64,000 nucleotides of DNA from Lachnospiraceae bacterium EP-SM-12S-S03 (GTDB taxonomy: Bacteria; Bacillota; Clostridia; Lachnospirales; Lachnospiraceae), in the NCBI GenBank assembly GCA_020540725.1, contig JAJBSL010000014.1, positions 1 through 64,000 on the forward strand, given 5' to 3'. Each line of letters starts with the position of its first letter. Position 1 is the first letter of the stretch. The notes below the pieces were generated by a model that saw only the letters and a program-made list of their open reading frames with translations, was not told where the DNA came from and made no database searches. The position numbers were made by a program, and so were the translations under genes. Below, piece after piece: positions 54,559 to 63,638 of this stretch.

Positions 54559-55794
54559 TTATTTTTTTCTTCCAATTCGATAATCCATCTTCATAAAATT
54601 TGCAATACTTCTTGTTGCAATATCTACAATATTGAATCCAAATGCAATTGCAAGACATGTTACTACCAGCACAATCGTCTCATTTATCGCCATAGCTCGA
54701 TCCTGACTTGCAAATCCATACATCATATAGAAGAGGTTCGGTCCCGGGATCAGTGGAAATACCGAAGCTGTCAGGAATATGGTGGAAGGCGCTTTATTCA
54801 CTCTCGACATTACAAATGCGTAGAAGGCCACGAAGATTGCCGCAATCAAAGTTGCCAGGAAATTACTCGGTGTGATTTCAAACACGATCACATAGATTCC
54901 CCATGTAATAAACGCACCGATCCCCGAATACATAACCTGTCTCCCCCGAATTTTAAACACAAAGGCAAACCCTACGCAGGCAATTGTACAGGAGACAAGC
55001 TGTACCCAGACACTATTATTCAGTACATACCCTTCGGCCGAAATTCCATCCAGTAAAAACATGGCAAGCGCCGTTCCACAGGCAATGCCCGCCGCTCCAA
55101 GTATGGAATTCATGATATTGATAGCTCCCGAAATGTAATCTTTCTGCAAAATCTCTCGGATTCCGTTGGTTGTACTAAGTCCGCTGATCAAAAGCATAAC
55201 AATTCCGATCATAATCCGCTCAGGATGACTTCCAAGTCCTAAGCGCACAACTCCAATAATAATGACTTCTGACAAGAATGAAAGAATCAGATTATATGCC
55301 ATCAGATTCGGTTCCCGTTCACTGAGCCACCCTCCTACAATCGCAATCATCAGCGATACAATAACCGCAACAACTGCATCTTCAAAATTGCATCCAAAGA
55401 ACACTGCAAATCCTGTTCCACCCATGACAGATGCGATATATTTTGTAAACCATCTCTGCGGAGGCCGGCTCAACACTTCTTCATACTTTTTACGAAGCTC
55501 GTTCTCATCCGGTGTGTGTTGGCACACATATCTGCATAGATTATTCAAGTAATCCAAACGGTCAAAATGCATGTCAAAAGATTCAATCTGCCTGATCTGT
55601 GTAATAATCTCCCCATCCGGAGTCTCCACTGTAATCTGGATATTGCTCGGTATAACAAATACATCATATCTCACAAATCCATATGCTTTGCACATTCTAT
55701 AAAGACTATCCTCCAGCCTGAAATTCTCTGCCCCACTTTTTAACATGGATTCTCCGATATCAAGAATCCCCTGCACAATCCTTTTATAATTCAT
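54559..55794 (-). CDS. ThrE-family threonine/serine exporter-like protein
   Basis: 411-residue fused ThrE protein. The N-terminal part has the soluble conserved block ILDIGESMLKSGAENFRLED. About ten membrane segments follow in two groups: the first after WFTKYIASVMGGTGFAVFFGC, the second including SILGAAGIACGTALAMF and ASVFPLIPGPNLFYMMYG. Exports small amino acids or dicarboxylates in characterised members. Start is the ATG at 55794 behind GAGGGG. Separate promoter, so not necessarily linked with the ABC genes. Confidence 0.87.
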   Translation of the reverse strand: MNYKRIVQGILDIGESMLKSGAENFRLEDSLYRMCKAYGFVRYDVFVIPSNIQITVETPDGEIITQIRQIESFDMHFDRLDYLNNLCRYVCQHTPDENELRKKYEEVLSRPPQRWFTKYIASVMGGTGFAVFFGCNFEDAVVAVIVSLMIAIVGGWLSEREPNLMAYNLILSFLSEVIIIGVVRLGLGSHPERIMIGIVMLLISGLSTTNGIREILQKDYISGAINIMNSILGAAGIACGTALAMFLLDGISAEGYVLNNSVWVQLVSCTIACVGFAFVFKIRGRQVMYSGIGAFITWGIYVIVFEITPSNFLATLIAAIFVAFYAFVMSRVNKAPSTIFLTASVFPLIPGPNLFYMMYGFASQDRAMAINETIVLVVTCLAIAFGFNIVDIATRSIANFMKMDYRIGRKK

Positions 55795-55829
55795 ATCGCA
55801 CCCCTCATCCTCTTGTGTTATCTGATGTA

Positions 55830-55857
55830 ATCTTACCATTGTTTTAGCAAAAGTCAA
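55830..55857 (-). promoter_or_regulatory. Promoter of the ThrE-like gene
   Basis: TTGACT (55852-55857) and TAAGAT with an upstream TG (55830-55835), 16-base spacer, minus strand. Confidence 0.65.
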
Positions 55858-55872
55858 TACAGAAACATGCTT

Positions 55873-56925
55873 TTATTTATTTTCCCTCTTTCTCTCAATG
55901 TGAATATTCATTACAAGGGCAAAGGCAATCGTTCCATATGCAACGAAAGTTCTAAAATACTCGCCAAGAGAGACATTGTTGAACGCATTCTGACCTGCAA
56001 GTGGAGAAAGTACGAAAAGCGTATGTAATAAAATCACTCCGAAGAACGCATTTCTTACATTCGCCTTCTTGATACTTGCACCTCCGGCAAGAAGAGCCGC
56101 GCAGGCAAATTTCTCAGTATCCAGATGCTCTGTATACACATTCAGTGAACCGATATTCTGTAAATATACAAACTGTCCAAGCGCCGCGATTACTGTAGAC
56201 AAAATGATGACTGTCATTCTTGTCCGGTCTACATCAATTCCGATATTCGCCGCTTTTTCGCTGCTCATTCCAACCGCACGAACCTTTTGTCCAAATCGAG
56301 TATTCATCACATAGAATATAAATGCACCGGTAAGCGCGATAATCACAAGGAGTACAACAGAAATTTTTGCATTACCAATTGTAAAAACTCCTAGATTGTC
56401 AAACACTTCTTTGAATGTTTTTAAATCCAGCATATTCTTTACTCCGACTCCTGTTCCAAGCACTAGCTTTTCATTCTTCACCGGAATCACCGTTCCGAAT
56501 CCTGCCACGAAAATCAACTGGTAAATATAGTTAGCAAGAAATCCAATTACGATGGAAGTCACCATTTCTCTTCCTTTGACGATATTCATGAGTTTCCCGA
56601 CAACAGCTCCGATAAGCGCCGCTGCAATCAAAGCAAATACAAGTACAAACACCGCACCTTTTCCACCTGTCATATTCATGTTCAAAACAAAGATAAAAGA
56701 TGCCTGCGTTAGCATCGTGCCTAACACTACTGCAAAGTTTAATCCCATCCCCGCTGTAATCGGAAGAATCAAGGCAAGAACAAGAATCACGTTTCGGATA
56801 AATCGAAGCGCAACCTGCTCCGTAAGGAATGTCAGACTAATTCCCGACAAAAAGAAACAGATGATACTACATATGATAAATGTAGACGGTACAACCATCT
56901 CTTCTTTCCATTTTAACTTTTTCAA
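55873..56925 (-). CDS. ABC transporter permease (BMP/ribose-type), second subunit
   Basis: 350 residues, about eight to ten membrane segments. FNQ-type branched permease features: MTGGKGAVFVLVFAL, NTRFGQKVRAVGMSSEKAANIGIDVDRTR and the gated loop LLAGGASIKKANVRNAFFG. Start is a TTG at 56925 behind GGAGGAAGGG, overlapping the stop of the first permease (TTGA). It pairs with the preceding permease as a heterodimer. Confidence 0.85.
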   Translation of the reverse strand: MKKLKWKEEMVVPSTFIICSIICFFLSGISLTFLTEQVALRFIRNVILVLALILPITAGMGLNFAVVLGTMLTQASFIFVLNMNMTGGKGAVFVLVFALIAAALIGAVVGKLMNIVKGREMVTSIVIGFLANYIYQLIFVAGFGTVIPVKNEKLVLGTGVGVKNMLDLKTFKEVFDNLGVFTIGNAKISVVLLVIIALTGAFIFYVMNTRFGQKVRAVGMSSEKAANIGIDVDRTRMTVIILSTVIAALGQFVYLQNIGSLNVYTEHLDTEKFACAALLAGGASIKKANVRNAFFGVILLHTLFVLSPLAGQNAFNNVSLGEYFRTFVAYGTIAFALVMNIHIERKRENK

Positions 56926-57947
56926 GATCCCTTCCTCCTTCCTTGCTTCAAAAACGCATATAGAATAATACCGTTTGTAATAATCATACGGACAATTTCT
57001 GACATCTGCGGAATTAAAATGGTGTTTGCAATCGGCGCCGACAGAAGGTAAATCGTCTGATATAAATACGTACCAAGCACCGCATGGAAAATGCCGGCTC
57101 GTTTTCCAATACATCCACCAATTAAAATAGCAGAAACTGCCGGGAAGCTATGAGAAAGCGGTGCATTGTAAAGCTCCACAAATCCATATGTCTGCGCATA
57201 GACACAAATTCCGGCCGCGCCAATGATGGTAGATAATATAATTGCAGTTGTACGAATCTTGTTAATCTTAATTCCAGATAATTGGCAGAACTTTTCGTTT
57301 TCTCCGACCGCCAACATTACCGTACCATATTTCGTTTTGAAAAATCCGTAAATCAAAAAACAAATGATGGCATAGAAACCTAAAAGTCCAAGCGAAATCG
57401 TCACTCCTCCGATTTCAATAACACCAATTTCATTTAGAACATTTCCAAAGTATTTTTCCAAACTGATTTTGGGGCGAAGCCCTGTCCCTCCAACCGGATA
57501 CAACATCTCCCTATTTGTAAATGGGATAACCGTCCATACAAAGTTCATAATCGGGATAAAAGAATATCCGATAAAAATCGCCGCAATATCTTCTTTCCCT
57601 TTTACTTTGTTCAGAATCCATGCGTAAATCGCTCCAAGAATTACTGCCGGTACTACAGAAATTGCGATGGCCGCAAGTAATCCTGTCAATCCGGTCAGCC
57701 TCATCTGAATTGCCATACACATGCCAAGAAGCCCCGCAACAATTCCTATTGGAAGTCCAAAGTTCATGCCGACTCCCGCATTAATCATTGGAATCATAGC
57801 CAAAACAAGCACACCGTTCATTACAAACTTGGTAAATGAATCGCTAATCAAATCCGAAATATTCAATCCCAGACCTCCCGCTATTATGAACAGGAACAGC
57901 AGAAATGCGGTAATAATCATTTGTGGAAGCTTGACTCTATTCTTCAT
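56922..57947 (-). CDS. ABC transporter permease (BMP/ribose-type), first subunit
   Basis: 341 residues, similar topology to the next permease: NAGVGMNFGLPIGIVAGLLG, TKYGTVMLAVGENEKFCQLSGIKINKIRT and ILIGGCIGKRAGIFHAVLG. Start is the ATG at 57947 behind GAGGAGGTG, one base after the ATPase stop; the frame is open upstream but inside the ATPase gene. Part of the DUF3798 importer. Confidence 0.87.
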   Translation of the reverse strand: MKNRVKLPQMIITAFLLFLFIIAGGLGLNISDLISDSFTKFVMNGVLVLAMIPMINAGVGMNFGLPIGIVAGLLGMCMAIQMRLTGLTGLLAAIAISVVPAVILGAIYAWILNKVKGKEDIAAIFIGYSFIPIMNFVWTVIPFTNREMLYPVGGTGLRPKISLEKYFGNVLNEIGVIEIGGVTISLGLLGFYAIICFLIYGFFKTKYGTVMLAVGENEKFCQLSGIKINKIRTTAIILSTIIGAAGICVYAQTYGFVELYNAPLSHSFPAVSAILIGGCIGKRAGIFHAVLGTYLYQTIYLLSAPIANTILIPQMSEIVRMIITNGIILYAFLKQGRRKGS

Positions 57948-57948
57948 C

Positions 57949-59517
57949 CTACACCTCCTCACCTGTATATGCCAAAGCAAATTTCTCTTCCTTCGCCTGC
58001 GGCGAAAGAATCCCAGATATTTTCCCTTCACAGAACACGACAATCCGGTCACTGATACGCTTCAATTCTTCCAATTCACTGGACGCTACCACTAGTGTCG
58101 TGCCTCGTTCTTCATTCATCCTTACAAGCGTATCCAGTATTTTCTCTTTCGCTCCAATGTCAACCCCTCGTGTTGGTTCCATAATAAATAAAATATCCGG
58201 TTCCGCAGCTATCGCTCTAGCGATACATACTTTCTGCTGATTTCCTCCGCTTAGTTCTCTCGTATATTGGGATAAGTTCTCACACTTGATTTCCAACCGT
58301 TGTATCTGTTCCTTAACATAGGTATCCATAGCCTTGTGGTCTCGTACTGCCAATTTCCCAAATAACTTTTTCTGGAATCGGTTCTTCCCATAAAATCCGG
58401 AGAATATGATATTTTCCTTAATCGAGTGTTCCAAAAGAAGCCCCATATTCTTTCTGTCATCCGGCAAAAGAAAAATTCCTTTCTGAATAACTTCTCTTGT
58501 CTTACTCACATCCAGTTCCTCTTCTTTGTATATAACCTTTCCTGAGACCGGATACATTCCCATGACACCATATCCAACCGACAGCTTTCCATGGCCAGAC
58601 AGACTAGTCAAACCAAGAATCTCCCCTTTTTTCACATTCAGATTGATTCCGCGCAACATTTCTCCCGGCATATCTACCGAAAAATTCTGAAATTCCAAAA
58701 TCGTCTCTTTCTCCGACTTTCGCGGAGTTCTCTCTACTGTCTGCACATCATATCCAATCATATCTGACGCCAGTTTTTGAATCGCCAGTTCTTCTTTCTC
58801 ATAAGTGGAGATTACATCTCCGTCTCGTATCACCGTCACGCGATCACATACTTCGCAAATCTCATGGAGTCGATGCGTGCAGAAGAGTATTGAAGTTCCT
58901 TCTTTTGCCAAATCCTTCATCACCTTCAAAAGCTTGTTCGCATCTTCTTCATTTAGCACCGCTGTCGGTTCGTCTAAAATTAAAAACTTCAAGTCCTTCT
59001 TATTCACTTCTCTCGCAATCTCGACAAACTGCTTTGCATTGACTGAAATATTTTTGACAAGATATGAACTGTCAATTTGAAATCCGAGCTGCGCTAATGT
59101 CTTCTTGGCATCTTCTTCATCTTTCTTCTTCTCAATATAAGAAAGCTCAGCGCCAAGAGCCTTTCTTATCACCGGTGAAGTATACTCTCTTGTCAGTTTA
59201 ATATTCTCTGCCACCGACATATCTGGAATCAACATAAACTCCTGATGAATCATTCCGATCCCCAACTTTGCCGCTTCTTTTGGAGAACGAATTTTCATGT
59301 GTTTCCCTTCAAACAAGACATCTCCCTGATAGCCGCCCGTTTCTTCTATGACAGAATTTCCAAACAAAATGTTCATCAGTGTACTTTTGCCCGAACCGTT
59401 CGCTCCTACGATTCCATGGATCTCTCCTCTTTTTACAGATAAGTCAACATGATTCAATACCCGGTTGTGCCCAAAATATTTTGTAAGATTTTTCACCTGT
59501 AATACGTATTCTTCCAT
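57949..59517 (-). CDS. Double ABC ATPase (RbsA/YufO-like)
   Basis: 522 residues with two nucleotide-binding halves. Half one: Walker A GANGSGKSTL, degenerate signature ISVNAKQFVEIAREV, Walker B LILDEPTAVLNEED. Half two: Walker A is broken (SLSGHGKLSVGYG), signature LSGGNQQKVCIARAI is canonical, Walker B LFIMEPTRGVD. The asymmetry is usual for the sugar/nucleoside (CUT2/BMP) class. Walker A Lys of the first half with the signature of the second give one competent site. Energises the two permeases. Confidence 0.9.
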   Translation of the reverse strand: MEEYVLQVKNLTKYFGHNRVLNHVDLSVKRGEIHGIVGANGSGKSTLMNILFGNSVIEETGGYQGDVLFEGKHMKIRSPKEAAKLGIGMIHQEFMLIPDMSVAENIKLTREYTSPVIRKALGAELSYIEKKKDEEDAKKTLAQLGFQIDSSYLVKNISVNAKQFVEIAREVNKKDLKFLILDEPTAVLNEEDANKLLKVMKDLAKEGTSILFCTHRLHEICEVCDRVTVIRDGDVISTYEKEELAIQKLASDMIGYDVQTVERTPRKSEKETILEFQNFSVDMPGEMLRGINLNVKKGEILGLTSLSGHGKLSVGYGVMGMYPVSGKVIYKEEELDVSKTREVIQKGIFLLPDDRKNMGLLLEHSIKENIIFSGFYGKNRFQKKLFGKLAVRDHKAMDTYVKEQIQRLEIKCENLSQYTRELSGGNQQKVCIARAIAAEPDILFIMEPTRGVDIGAKEKILDTLVRMNEERGTTLVVASSELEELKRISDRIVVFCEGKISGILSPQAKEEKFALAYTGEEV

Positions 59518-59535
59518 TTCACTCCTCCTTCCGTC

Positions 59536-59568
59536 ATAAAAAGCGGAGAATTGTTACATCCTCCGCTT
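59536..59568 (-). terminator. Intercistronic hairpin after the DUF3798 gene
   Basis: AAGCGGAG / CTCCGCTT with a 12-base loop, followed by TTTTTATG on the minus strand, six bases after the binding-protein stop. A leaky terminator here would keep the binding protein in excess over the ATPase and permeases. Confidence 0.75.
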
Positions 59569-59573
59569 CTATC

Positions 59574-60725
59574 TTAGTAATAAATAGATTCCATAATAAA
59601 CATGTAGTAGTTTTCGTAATCTCCATACTGCTGGAAATCTACTTCCAAACCGAATTTATCCTGTGCAAGTTTTCCGAGCGCTTCACCATTCTTCGGGTCA
59701 AAATCCGGATTATTAATCATCTCCATTGCCATTTCCACACCGTATTTTGGTAAGAACATTGTTGTAGAAATCGGCCATCCTGATAACTTACCTTTCATGC
59801 CCTGTGCATCTACTTTTTCTGCAATCATTTCATTGATCAAATCAAAGTCTGCGGCATCTTCTTCTGCAATCTCAAGTCCTAAAACTGTTGGGTAAGCCTG
59901 CGTTGGTGTTGGACAGCACTGCTCTGCTACCATGAATTTCAACTCTAAAGCTTTTTCAAGAATTACATCATACATCGGACAGTTTGTTCCGAAAATATTG
60001 GTATCCGCACCATATTTTTCAATCTGTCTCGGAATATCTTCTTGAAGAAACTGCTGCATCGCTTCCGGTCCGTTTCCTGTCTGTGGGTCCGGTGTAACGA
60101 TTTCTACGAATTCCATTCCAAGTTTTTCACATGTCTCTTTCATCTTGTCTCTTCTTGCCGAAATTGTCGGTTTTGCAAGATGAGTTGGGAAAGAATAATG
60201 GATAAATGTCTTAGCTCCCATCTCATGCGCTTTTGTAGGGATTGTCTCACCTCTTCTGATTGCGTCCATATCAAGGTTCATATCAATATATTCTGACATC
60301 ATATCCGGCTCATCATAAATTGCAGATGATACAGTAATGATATCCGGGTTTTTCTCTTTAATCTGCTGGAAAGCCGGAATCAATCCGGACTGTCCGGAAG
60401 ATACAACAACTGCTTTCATAAGCGGGTCGTCTGCTGCTGATACAATTGTACTGATACACCCTTCGATTTCTGTATCAAATTTCTCCGGCAACACAAGGTG
60501 TTTTACAATATCCGGATACTGTTCTACGAGCTGCTCACCTGCTCGGTATTCGTCTTCACTTACAGATAATGTAGGTGTTACGATTGCAATGTGGTACTCA
60601 TCTTTTTTGTCTTCATTCGATTCTGCTTTCTTCGACTCTTCCTTTTTCTCTGTGCTTCCGCATCCTGCAAATACAGATGTTGCGAATACAGCAAGAGCCA
60701 TGATTACTGCTAATTTCTTCTTCAT
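59574..60725 (-). CDS. DUF3798 substrate-binding lipoprotein
   Basis: 383 residues; lipobox FAGC with Cys22, a Lys/Glu-rich linker and then a family-wide DUF3798 body beginning EYHIAIVTPTLSVSEDEYRAGE. It contains VVVSSGQSGLIPAFQQIKEK, MGAKTFIHYSFPTHLAKP and DTNIFGTNCPMYDVI. The fold resembles type I sugar/BMP binding proteins. No substrate is known to me for the family. It heads the operon DUF3798-ATPase-permease-permease. Confidence 0.88.
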   Translation of the reverse strand: MKKKLAVIMALAVFATSVFAGCGSTEKKEESKKAESNEDKKDEYHIAIVTPTLSVSEDEYRAGEQLVEQYPDIVKHLVLPEKFDTEIEGCISTIVSAADDPLMKAVVVSSGQSGLIPAFQQIKEKNPDIITVSSAIYDEPDMMSEYIDMNLDMDAIRRGETIPTKAHEMGAKTFIHYSFPTHLAKPTISARRDKMKETCEKLGMEFVEIVTPDPQTGNGPEAMQQFLQEDIPRQIEKYGADTNIFGTNCPMYDVILEKALELKFMVAEQCCPTPTQAYPTVLGLEIAEEDAADFDLINEMIAEKVDAQGMKGKLSGWPISTTMFLPKYGVEMAMEMINNPDFDPKNGEALGKLAQDKFGLEVDFQQYGDYENYYMFIMESIYY

Positions 60726-60785
60726 ATTTTCCTCCTGATTTCCTCTTGATAATACCTCTACCCTTGATGTGTGGATATCATTTCT

Positions 60786-60814
60786 ATAGTACTTATCTCA
60801 TCTCCGAAAGTCAA
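60786..60814 (-). promoter_or_regulatory. Promoter of the DUF3798 operon
   Basis: TTGACT (60809-60814) and TACTAT (60786-60791), 17-base spacer, minus strand, about 60 bases before the start codon. Confidence 0.7.
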
Positions 60815-60912
60815 ATAGATATTTTCAATATACTTATAGGCAAATACTATAAATATTTTTCTCTTCATCAATTCAATCGGATTCCAAAGGAATTTCTTAC
60901 AATCTTATTGCA

Positions 60913-60949
60913 TAAAAAACTGTGTACAGTCCTTAAACCATACACAGTT
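60913..60949 (-). terminator. rplKA terminator
   Basis: AACTGTGTA / TACACAGTT with a 14-base loop, followed by TTTTTTATG on the minus strand, 31 bases beyond rplA. Confidence 0.88.
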
Positions 60950-60979
60950 TCCTCATTTATTATTATGATATGCGAATAA

Positions 60980-61672
60980 TTAAGCTAATTTAGCCGGGTT
61001 AATCTTAACACCAGGTCCCATTGTAGATGTTAAAGTAACACTTCTTAAGTACTGTCCTTTAACAGCTGCCGGTTTAGCTTTGTTGATTGCATCGATAAGC
61101 GTCTGGAAGTTGTCCGCTAACTGCTCCTCTGTGAAAGAAGCTTTTCCAATTGGCACATGGATAATATTTGTTTTATCTAATCTGTACTCAATCTTACCAG
61201 CTTTGATATCAGCGATAGCTTTTGTTACGTCCATTGTAACTGTTCCAGCCTTCGGGTTTGGCATTAATCCTTTTGGTCCAAGTACACGTCCGAGACGTCC
61301 AACAACACCCATCATATCCGGTGTAGCAACAACAACGTCAAATTCGAACCATCCTTCGTTCTGGATCTTCGGAATTAATTCCTCTGCTCCTACGTAATCT
61401 GCTCCTGCTGCCTGAGCTTCTTCAGCTTTAGCACCTTTCGCAAATACTAAGATACGAACCTTTTTACCTGTTCCGTGTGGTAATACAACAGCACCACGGA
61501 TCTGCTGATCTGCGTGACGTCCGTCACAGCCTGTTCTGATGTGAGCCTCGATTGTCTCATCGAATTTTGCTACTGCAGTTTTCTTAACTAATTCGATAGC
61601 TTCTGCTTTATCATAAAGGTTTCCTTTATCAATTGATTTCGCAGCTTCTACGTATTTCTTTCCTCTTTTCAT
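60980..61672 (-). CDS. rplA: 50S ribosomal protein L1
   Basis: 230 residues, normal length. [17 protein letters not shown] at the start, [33 protein letters not shown] and [14 protein letters not shown]. Forms the L1 stalk and is a known translational repressor of the L11 operon in other bacteria. A structured motif copied from the rplK leader precedes it. No rplJ follows; the operon ends here. Confidence 0.98.
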   Translation of the reverse strand: MKRGKKYVEAAKSIDKGNLYDKAEAIELVKKTAVAKFDETIEAHIRTGCDGRHADQQIRGAVVLPHGTGKKVRILVFAKGAKAEEAQAAGADYVGAEELIPKIQNEGWFEFDVVVATPDMMGVVGRLGRVLGPKGLMPNPKAGTVTMDVTKAIADIKAGKIEYRLDKTNIIHVPIGKASFTEEQLADNFQTLIDAINKAKPAAVKGQYLRSVTLTSTMGPGVKINPAKLA

Positions 61673-61687
61673 TTCAATAACCTCCTA

Positions 61688-61716
61688 GTGGTAATATCGG
61701 GAGCGAGCCCTCCCAC
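61688..61716 (-). promoter_or_regulatory. L1-type leader motif before rplA
   Basis: GTGG...CCAC outer stem enclosing GGGA...TCCC, ending just before the ribosome binding site AGGAGGT. The same pattern stands before rplK. Reads as an mRNA mimic of the L1 site on 23S rRNA (inference). Confidence 0.55.
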
Positions 61717-61734
61717 GTTAAATGTTTCCAATGA

Positions 61735-62160
61735 CTACTCTGCTACTTTAACACCCATACTTCTGCATGTTCCTTCGATCATGCTCATAGCTGCTTCAAT
61801 GCTTGCAGCATTTAAGTCAGGCATTTTCATTTCAGCGATTTCTTTTACCTGCTCTTTTGTGATTGTAGCAACTTTGTTCTTGTTCGGAACACCTGAACCA
61901 GATTTAATCTTGCAAGCCTTTTTGATAAGAACTGCTGCTGGTGGTGTCTTTGTAACGAAGCTGAAGCTTCTGTCACTGTAAACTGTGATTACAACAGGAA
62001 TGATTAAGTCACCCTGATCTGCTGTTCTTGCGTTGAACTGTTTTGTAAATTCAACGATATTTACACCATGCTGACCAAGTGCCGGACCAACTGGTGGTGC
62101 CGGAGTTGCTTTTCCAGCAGGAATCTGTAATTTAATATAACCTTGTACTTTTTTTGCCAT
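61735..62160 (-). CDS. rplK: 50S ribosomal protein L11
   Basis: 141 residues, normal length: [37 protein letters not shown] and the C-terminal rRNA-binding domain ending [15 protein letters not shown]. The Pro-rich [11 protein letters not shown] linker is intact. GTPase-associated centre. Confidence 0.98.
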   Translation of the reverse strand: MAKKVQGYIKLQIPAGKATPAPPVGPALGQHGVNIVEFTKQFNARTADQGDLIIPVVITVYSDRSFSFVTKTPPAAVLIKKACKIKSGSGVPNKNKVATITKEQVKEIAEMKMPDLNAASIEAAMSMIEGTCRSMGVKVAE

Positions 62161-62176
62161 TTTCGTGTACCTCCTT

Positions 62177-62204
62177 GTGGTATTTGCGGGGATTTCCCTC
62201 CCAC
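62177..62204 (-). promoter_or_regulatory. L1-type leader motif before rplK
   Basis: GTGGGAGGG...TCCCC...CCAC followed by AAGGAGGT. Near-identical in layout to the motif before rplA. Candidate binding site for L1. Confidence 0.6.
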
Positions 62205-62213
62205 TTATTCTTG

Positions 62214-62729
62214 TTACATTTTCTTAACTTCTTTGAAACTAATTTCAACTGGCGTTTCACGGCCAAACAGCTCAACATTGATTGTCAGACTCTGTTTCTG
62301 TGTATTCATAGCCTGAATCACTCCTACCGTTCCTTCCCATGCTCCGGCTGTTACAGAAACTGTATCGCCTTCTGCAAAGTCAACAACAAGTTCTTCTTTC
62401 TGAATACCGAGCGGAGCCATCTCGTCTTCCGTAAGCGGAACCGGTTTAGATCCCGGTCCTACGAATCCGGTAACACCTCTTGTATTTCTTACGACATACC
62501 AGGTATCATCATTCATAATCATGTGAATAAGAACGTATCCCGGAAACATTTTCTTTGCAACTGCTTTCTGAACTCCGTTCTTAAGCTCCACTACTTCCTG
62601 CATAGGAACTCTGACTTCTAAGATCTGGTCCTCTAAGTGTCTGTTTTCAATTGTCTTATCAATATTGGCTTTTACTTTGTTCTCATACCCTGAATAAGTA
62701 TGAACTACGTACCATTTTGCCTCTGACAT
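62214..62729 (-). CDS. nusG: Transcription termination/antitermination factor NusG
   Basis: 171 residues. NGN domain with [20 protein letters not shown] and [31 protein letters not shown], and a KOW domain with [21 protein letters not shown]. The ATG at 62729 follows AAAGGTGAG. Standard place between secE and rplK. Confidence 0.96.
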   Translation of the reverse strand: MSEAKWYVVHTYSGYENKVKANIDKTIENRHLEDQILEVRVPMQEVVELKNGVQKAVAKKMFPGYVLIHMIMNDDTWYVVRNTRGVTGFVGPGSKPVPLTEDEMAPLGIQKEELVVDFAEGDTVSVTAGAWEGTVGVIQAMNTQKQSLTINVELFGRETPVEISFKEVKKM

Positions 62730-62764
62730 AAAACTCACCTTTCATAAATATCATTTCACAGTTG

Positions 62765-62971
62765 TTACTTAACCAATAAATCAATACCGTATTTCACGAT
62801 CACATCAATCACTGATATTAAAGCTGCCAAAAATACTGAAGCTGCAACAACGGCTGATGTTTCTTTTGCAAGTGTTTTTTTGTCCGGCCAGATGATCTTC
62901 TTAAATTCTGCTTTAAGACCTGTAAACCAGCTCTTTTTCTGAGCTTTCTCTTTACTGGATTTTTCGCCCAT
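62765..62971 (-). CDS. secE: Preprotein translocase subunit SecE
   Basis: 68 residues, the short single-helix form: SWFTGLKAEFKKIIWPDKKTLAKET amphipathic region and then one membrane helix (AVVAASVFLAALISVIDVIV). ATG at 62971 chosen behind AAAGGACG; six further residues are possible upstream. Confidence 0.94.
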   Translation of the reverse strand: MGEKSSKEKAQKKSWFTGLKAEFKKIIWPDKKTLAKETSAVVAASVFLAALISVIDVIVKYGIDLLVK

Positions 62972-62998
62972 TCTGTCACGTCCTTTCACTTCAAACGA

Positions 62999-63148
62999 TT
63001 ATTTCGTTTCTTTGTGTAATGTGTGAGCTTTACAGAACTTACAATATTTCTTTGTTTCCATACGATCTGGATGATTCTTTTTCTCCTTTGTCGTATTGTA
63101 GTTACGCTGTTTACATTCTGTACATGCCAATGTTATCTTTGTGCGCAC
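62999..63148 (-). CDS. rpmG: 50S ribosomal protein L33
   Basis: 49 residues from a GTG at 63148 behind [26 protein letters not shown] and [15 protein letters not shown]. Two CxxC pairs are intact, so this is the zinc-binding (Cys+) form. First gene of the ribosomal block. Confidence 0.95.
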   Translation of the reverse strand: MRTKITLACTECKQRNYNTTKEKKNHPDRMETKKYCKFCKAHTLHKETK

Positions 63149-63252
63149 AACTTCCACCTCGCTTCTTATAAACTTGTTTCTTAGTTACCGGTAGTTTGCG
63201 AGACTACCTAATTTTAGGCACAAAAAAAAGACCTACTTCCATTCGCCCATAT

Positions 63253-63282
63253 ATCTTACCACATTCAAATAAGGTTCGTCAA
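63253..63282 (-). promoter_or_regulatory. rpmG-secE-nusG promoter
   Basis: TTGACG (63277-63282) and an extended -10 TGGTAAGAT (hexamer 63253-63258), 18-base spacer, minus strand. The -35 overlaps the stop codon of the DUF2752 gene. The following leader (63149-63240) is AT-rich, with TAGGTAGTCTCGCAAACTACC as its only stem. Confidence 0.7.
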
Positions 63283-63635
63283 GCACTAATATTACGGACA
63301 ATTCCGAATATGACAAGCGCGCATGCGTAGATTCCGGCCAGCCATTCATTCCAGACCGGTGTCTTTCGATTTTTGTATGATAAGACGATAAGATATATAA
63401 TCTCTGCCAATAGTAACGGCCATGTCAGAAACAGAAACGGATTGGCCTGATATGCCGTCACAAAATCAAGCTCTGCCATATTCCATATCATTGTTGTAAT
63501 TCCGCATCCAGGACATTTCCACCCCGTAATCTTGCGGAATATGCAGGGAATAGCCATTCCGCCCGCTTTCAGCCAGATATAATATGCTGTCCCTGCACCT
63601 AAAATTCCCACCCAGGTTTTTGTCGTTTTCTGCAT
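63279..63635 (-). CDS. DUF2752 membrane protein
   Basis: 118 residues, three to four hydrophobic segments with the DUF2752 signature KCPGCGITT (CPxCG) near residue 41. Function unknown. It follows the DUF4234 gene by three bases; the two often occur together, presumably as a small envelope pair. No terminator separates it from rpmG. Confidence 0.85.
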   Translation of the reverse strand: MQKTTKTWVGILGAGTAYYIWLKAGGMAIPCIFRKITGWKCPGCGITTMIWNMAELDFVTAYQANPFLFLTWPLLLAEIIYLIVLSYKNRKTPVWNEWLAGIYACALVIFGIVRNISA

Positions 63636-63638
63636 ATT

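Noticed and set aside
56926..57114. Upstream extension of the second permease
   Set aside because: Lies inside the first permease gene; the residues are unlike a permease N terminus. The TTG behind GGAGG is preferred.
62972..63278. tRNA gene near rpmG-secE, common in Firmicutes
   Set aside because: No cloverleaf or T-loop sequence found in the gaps.
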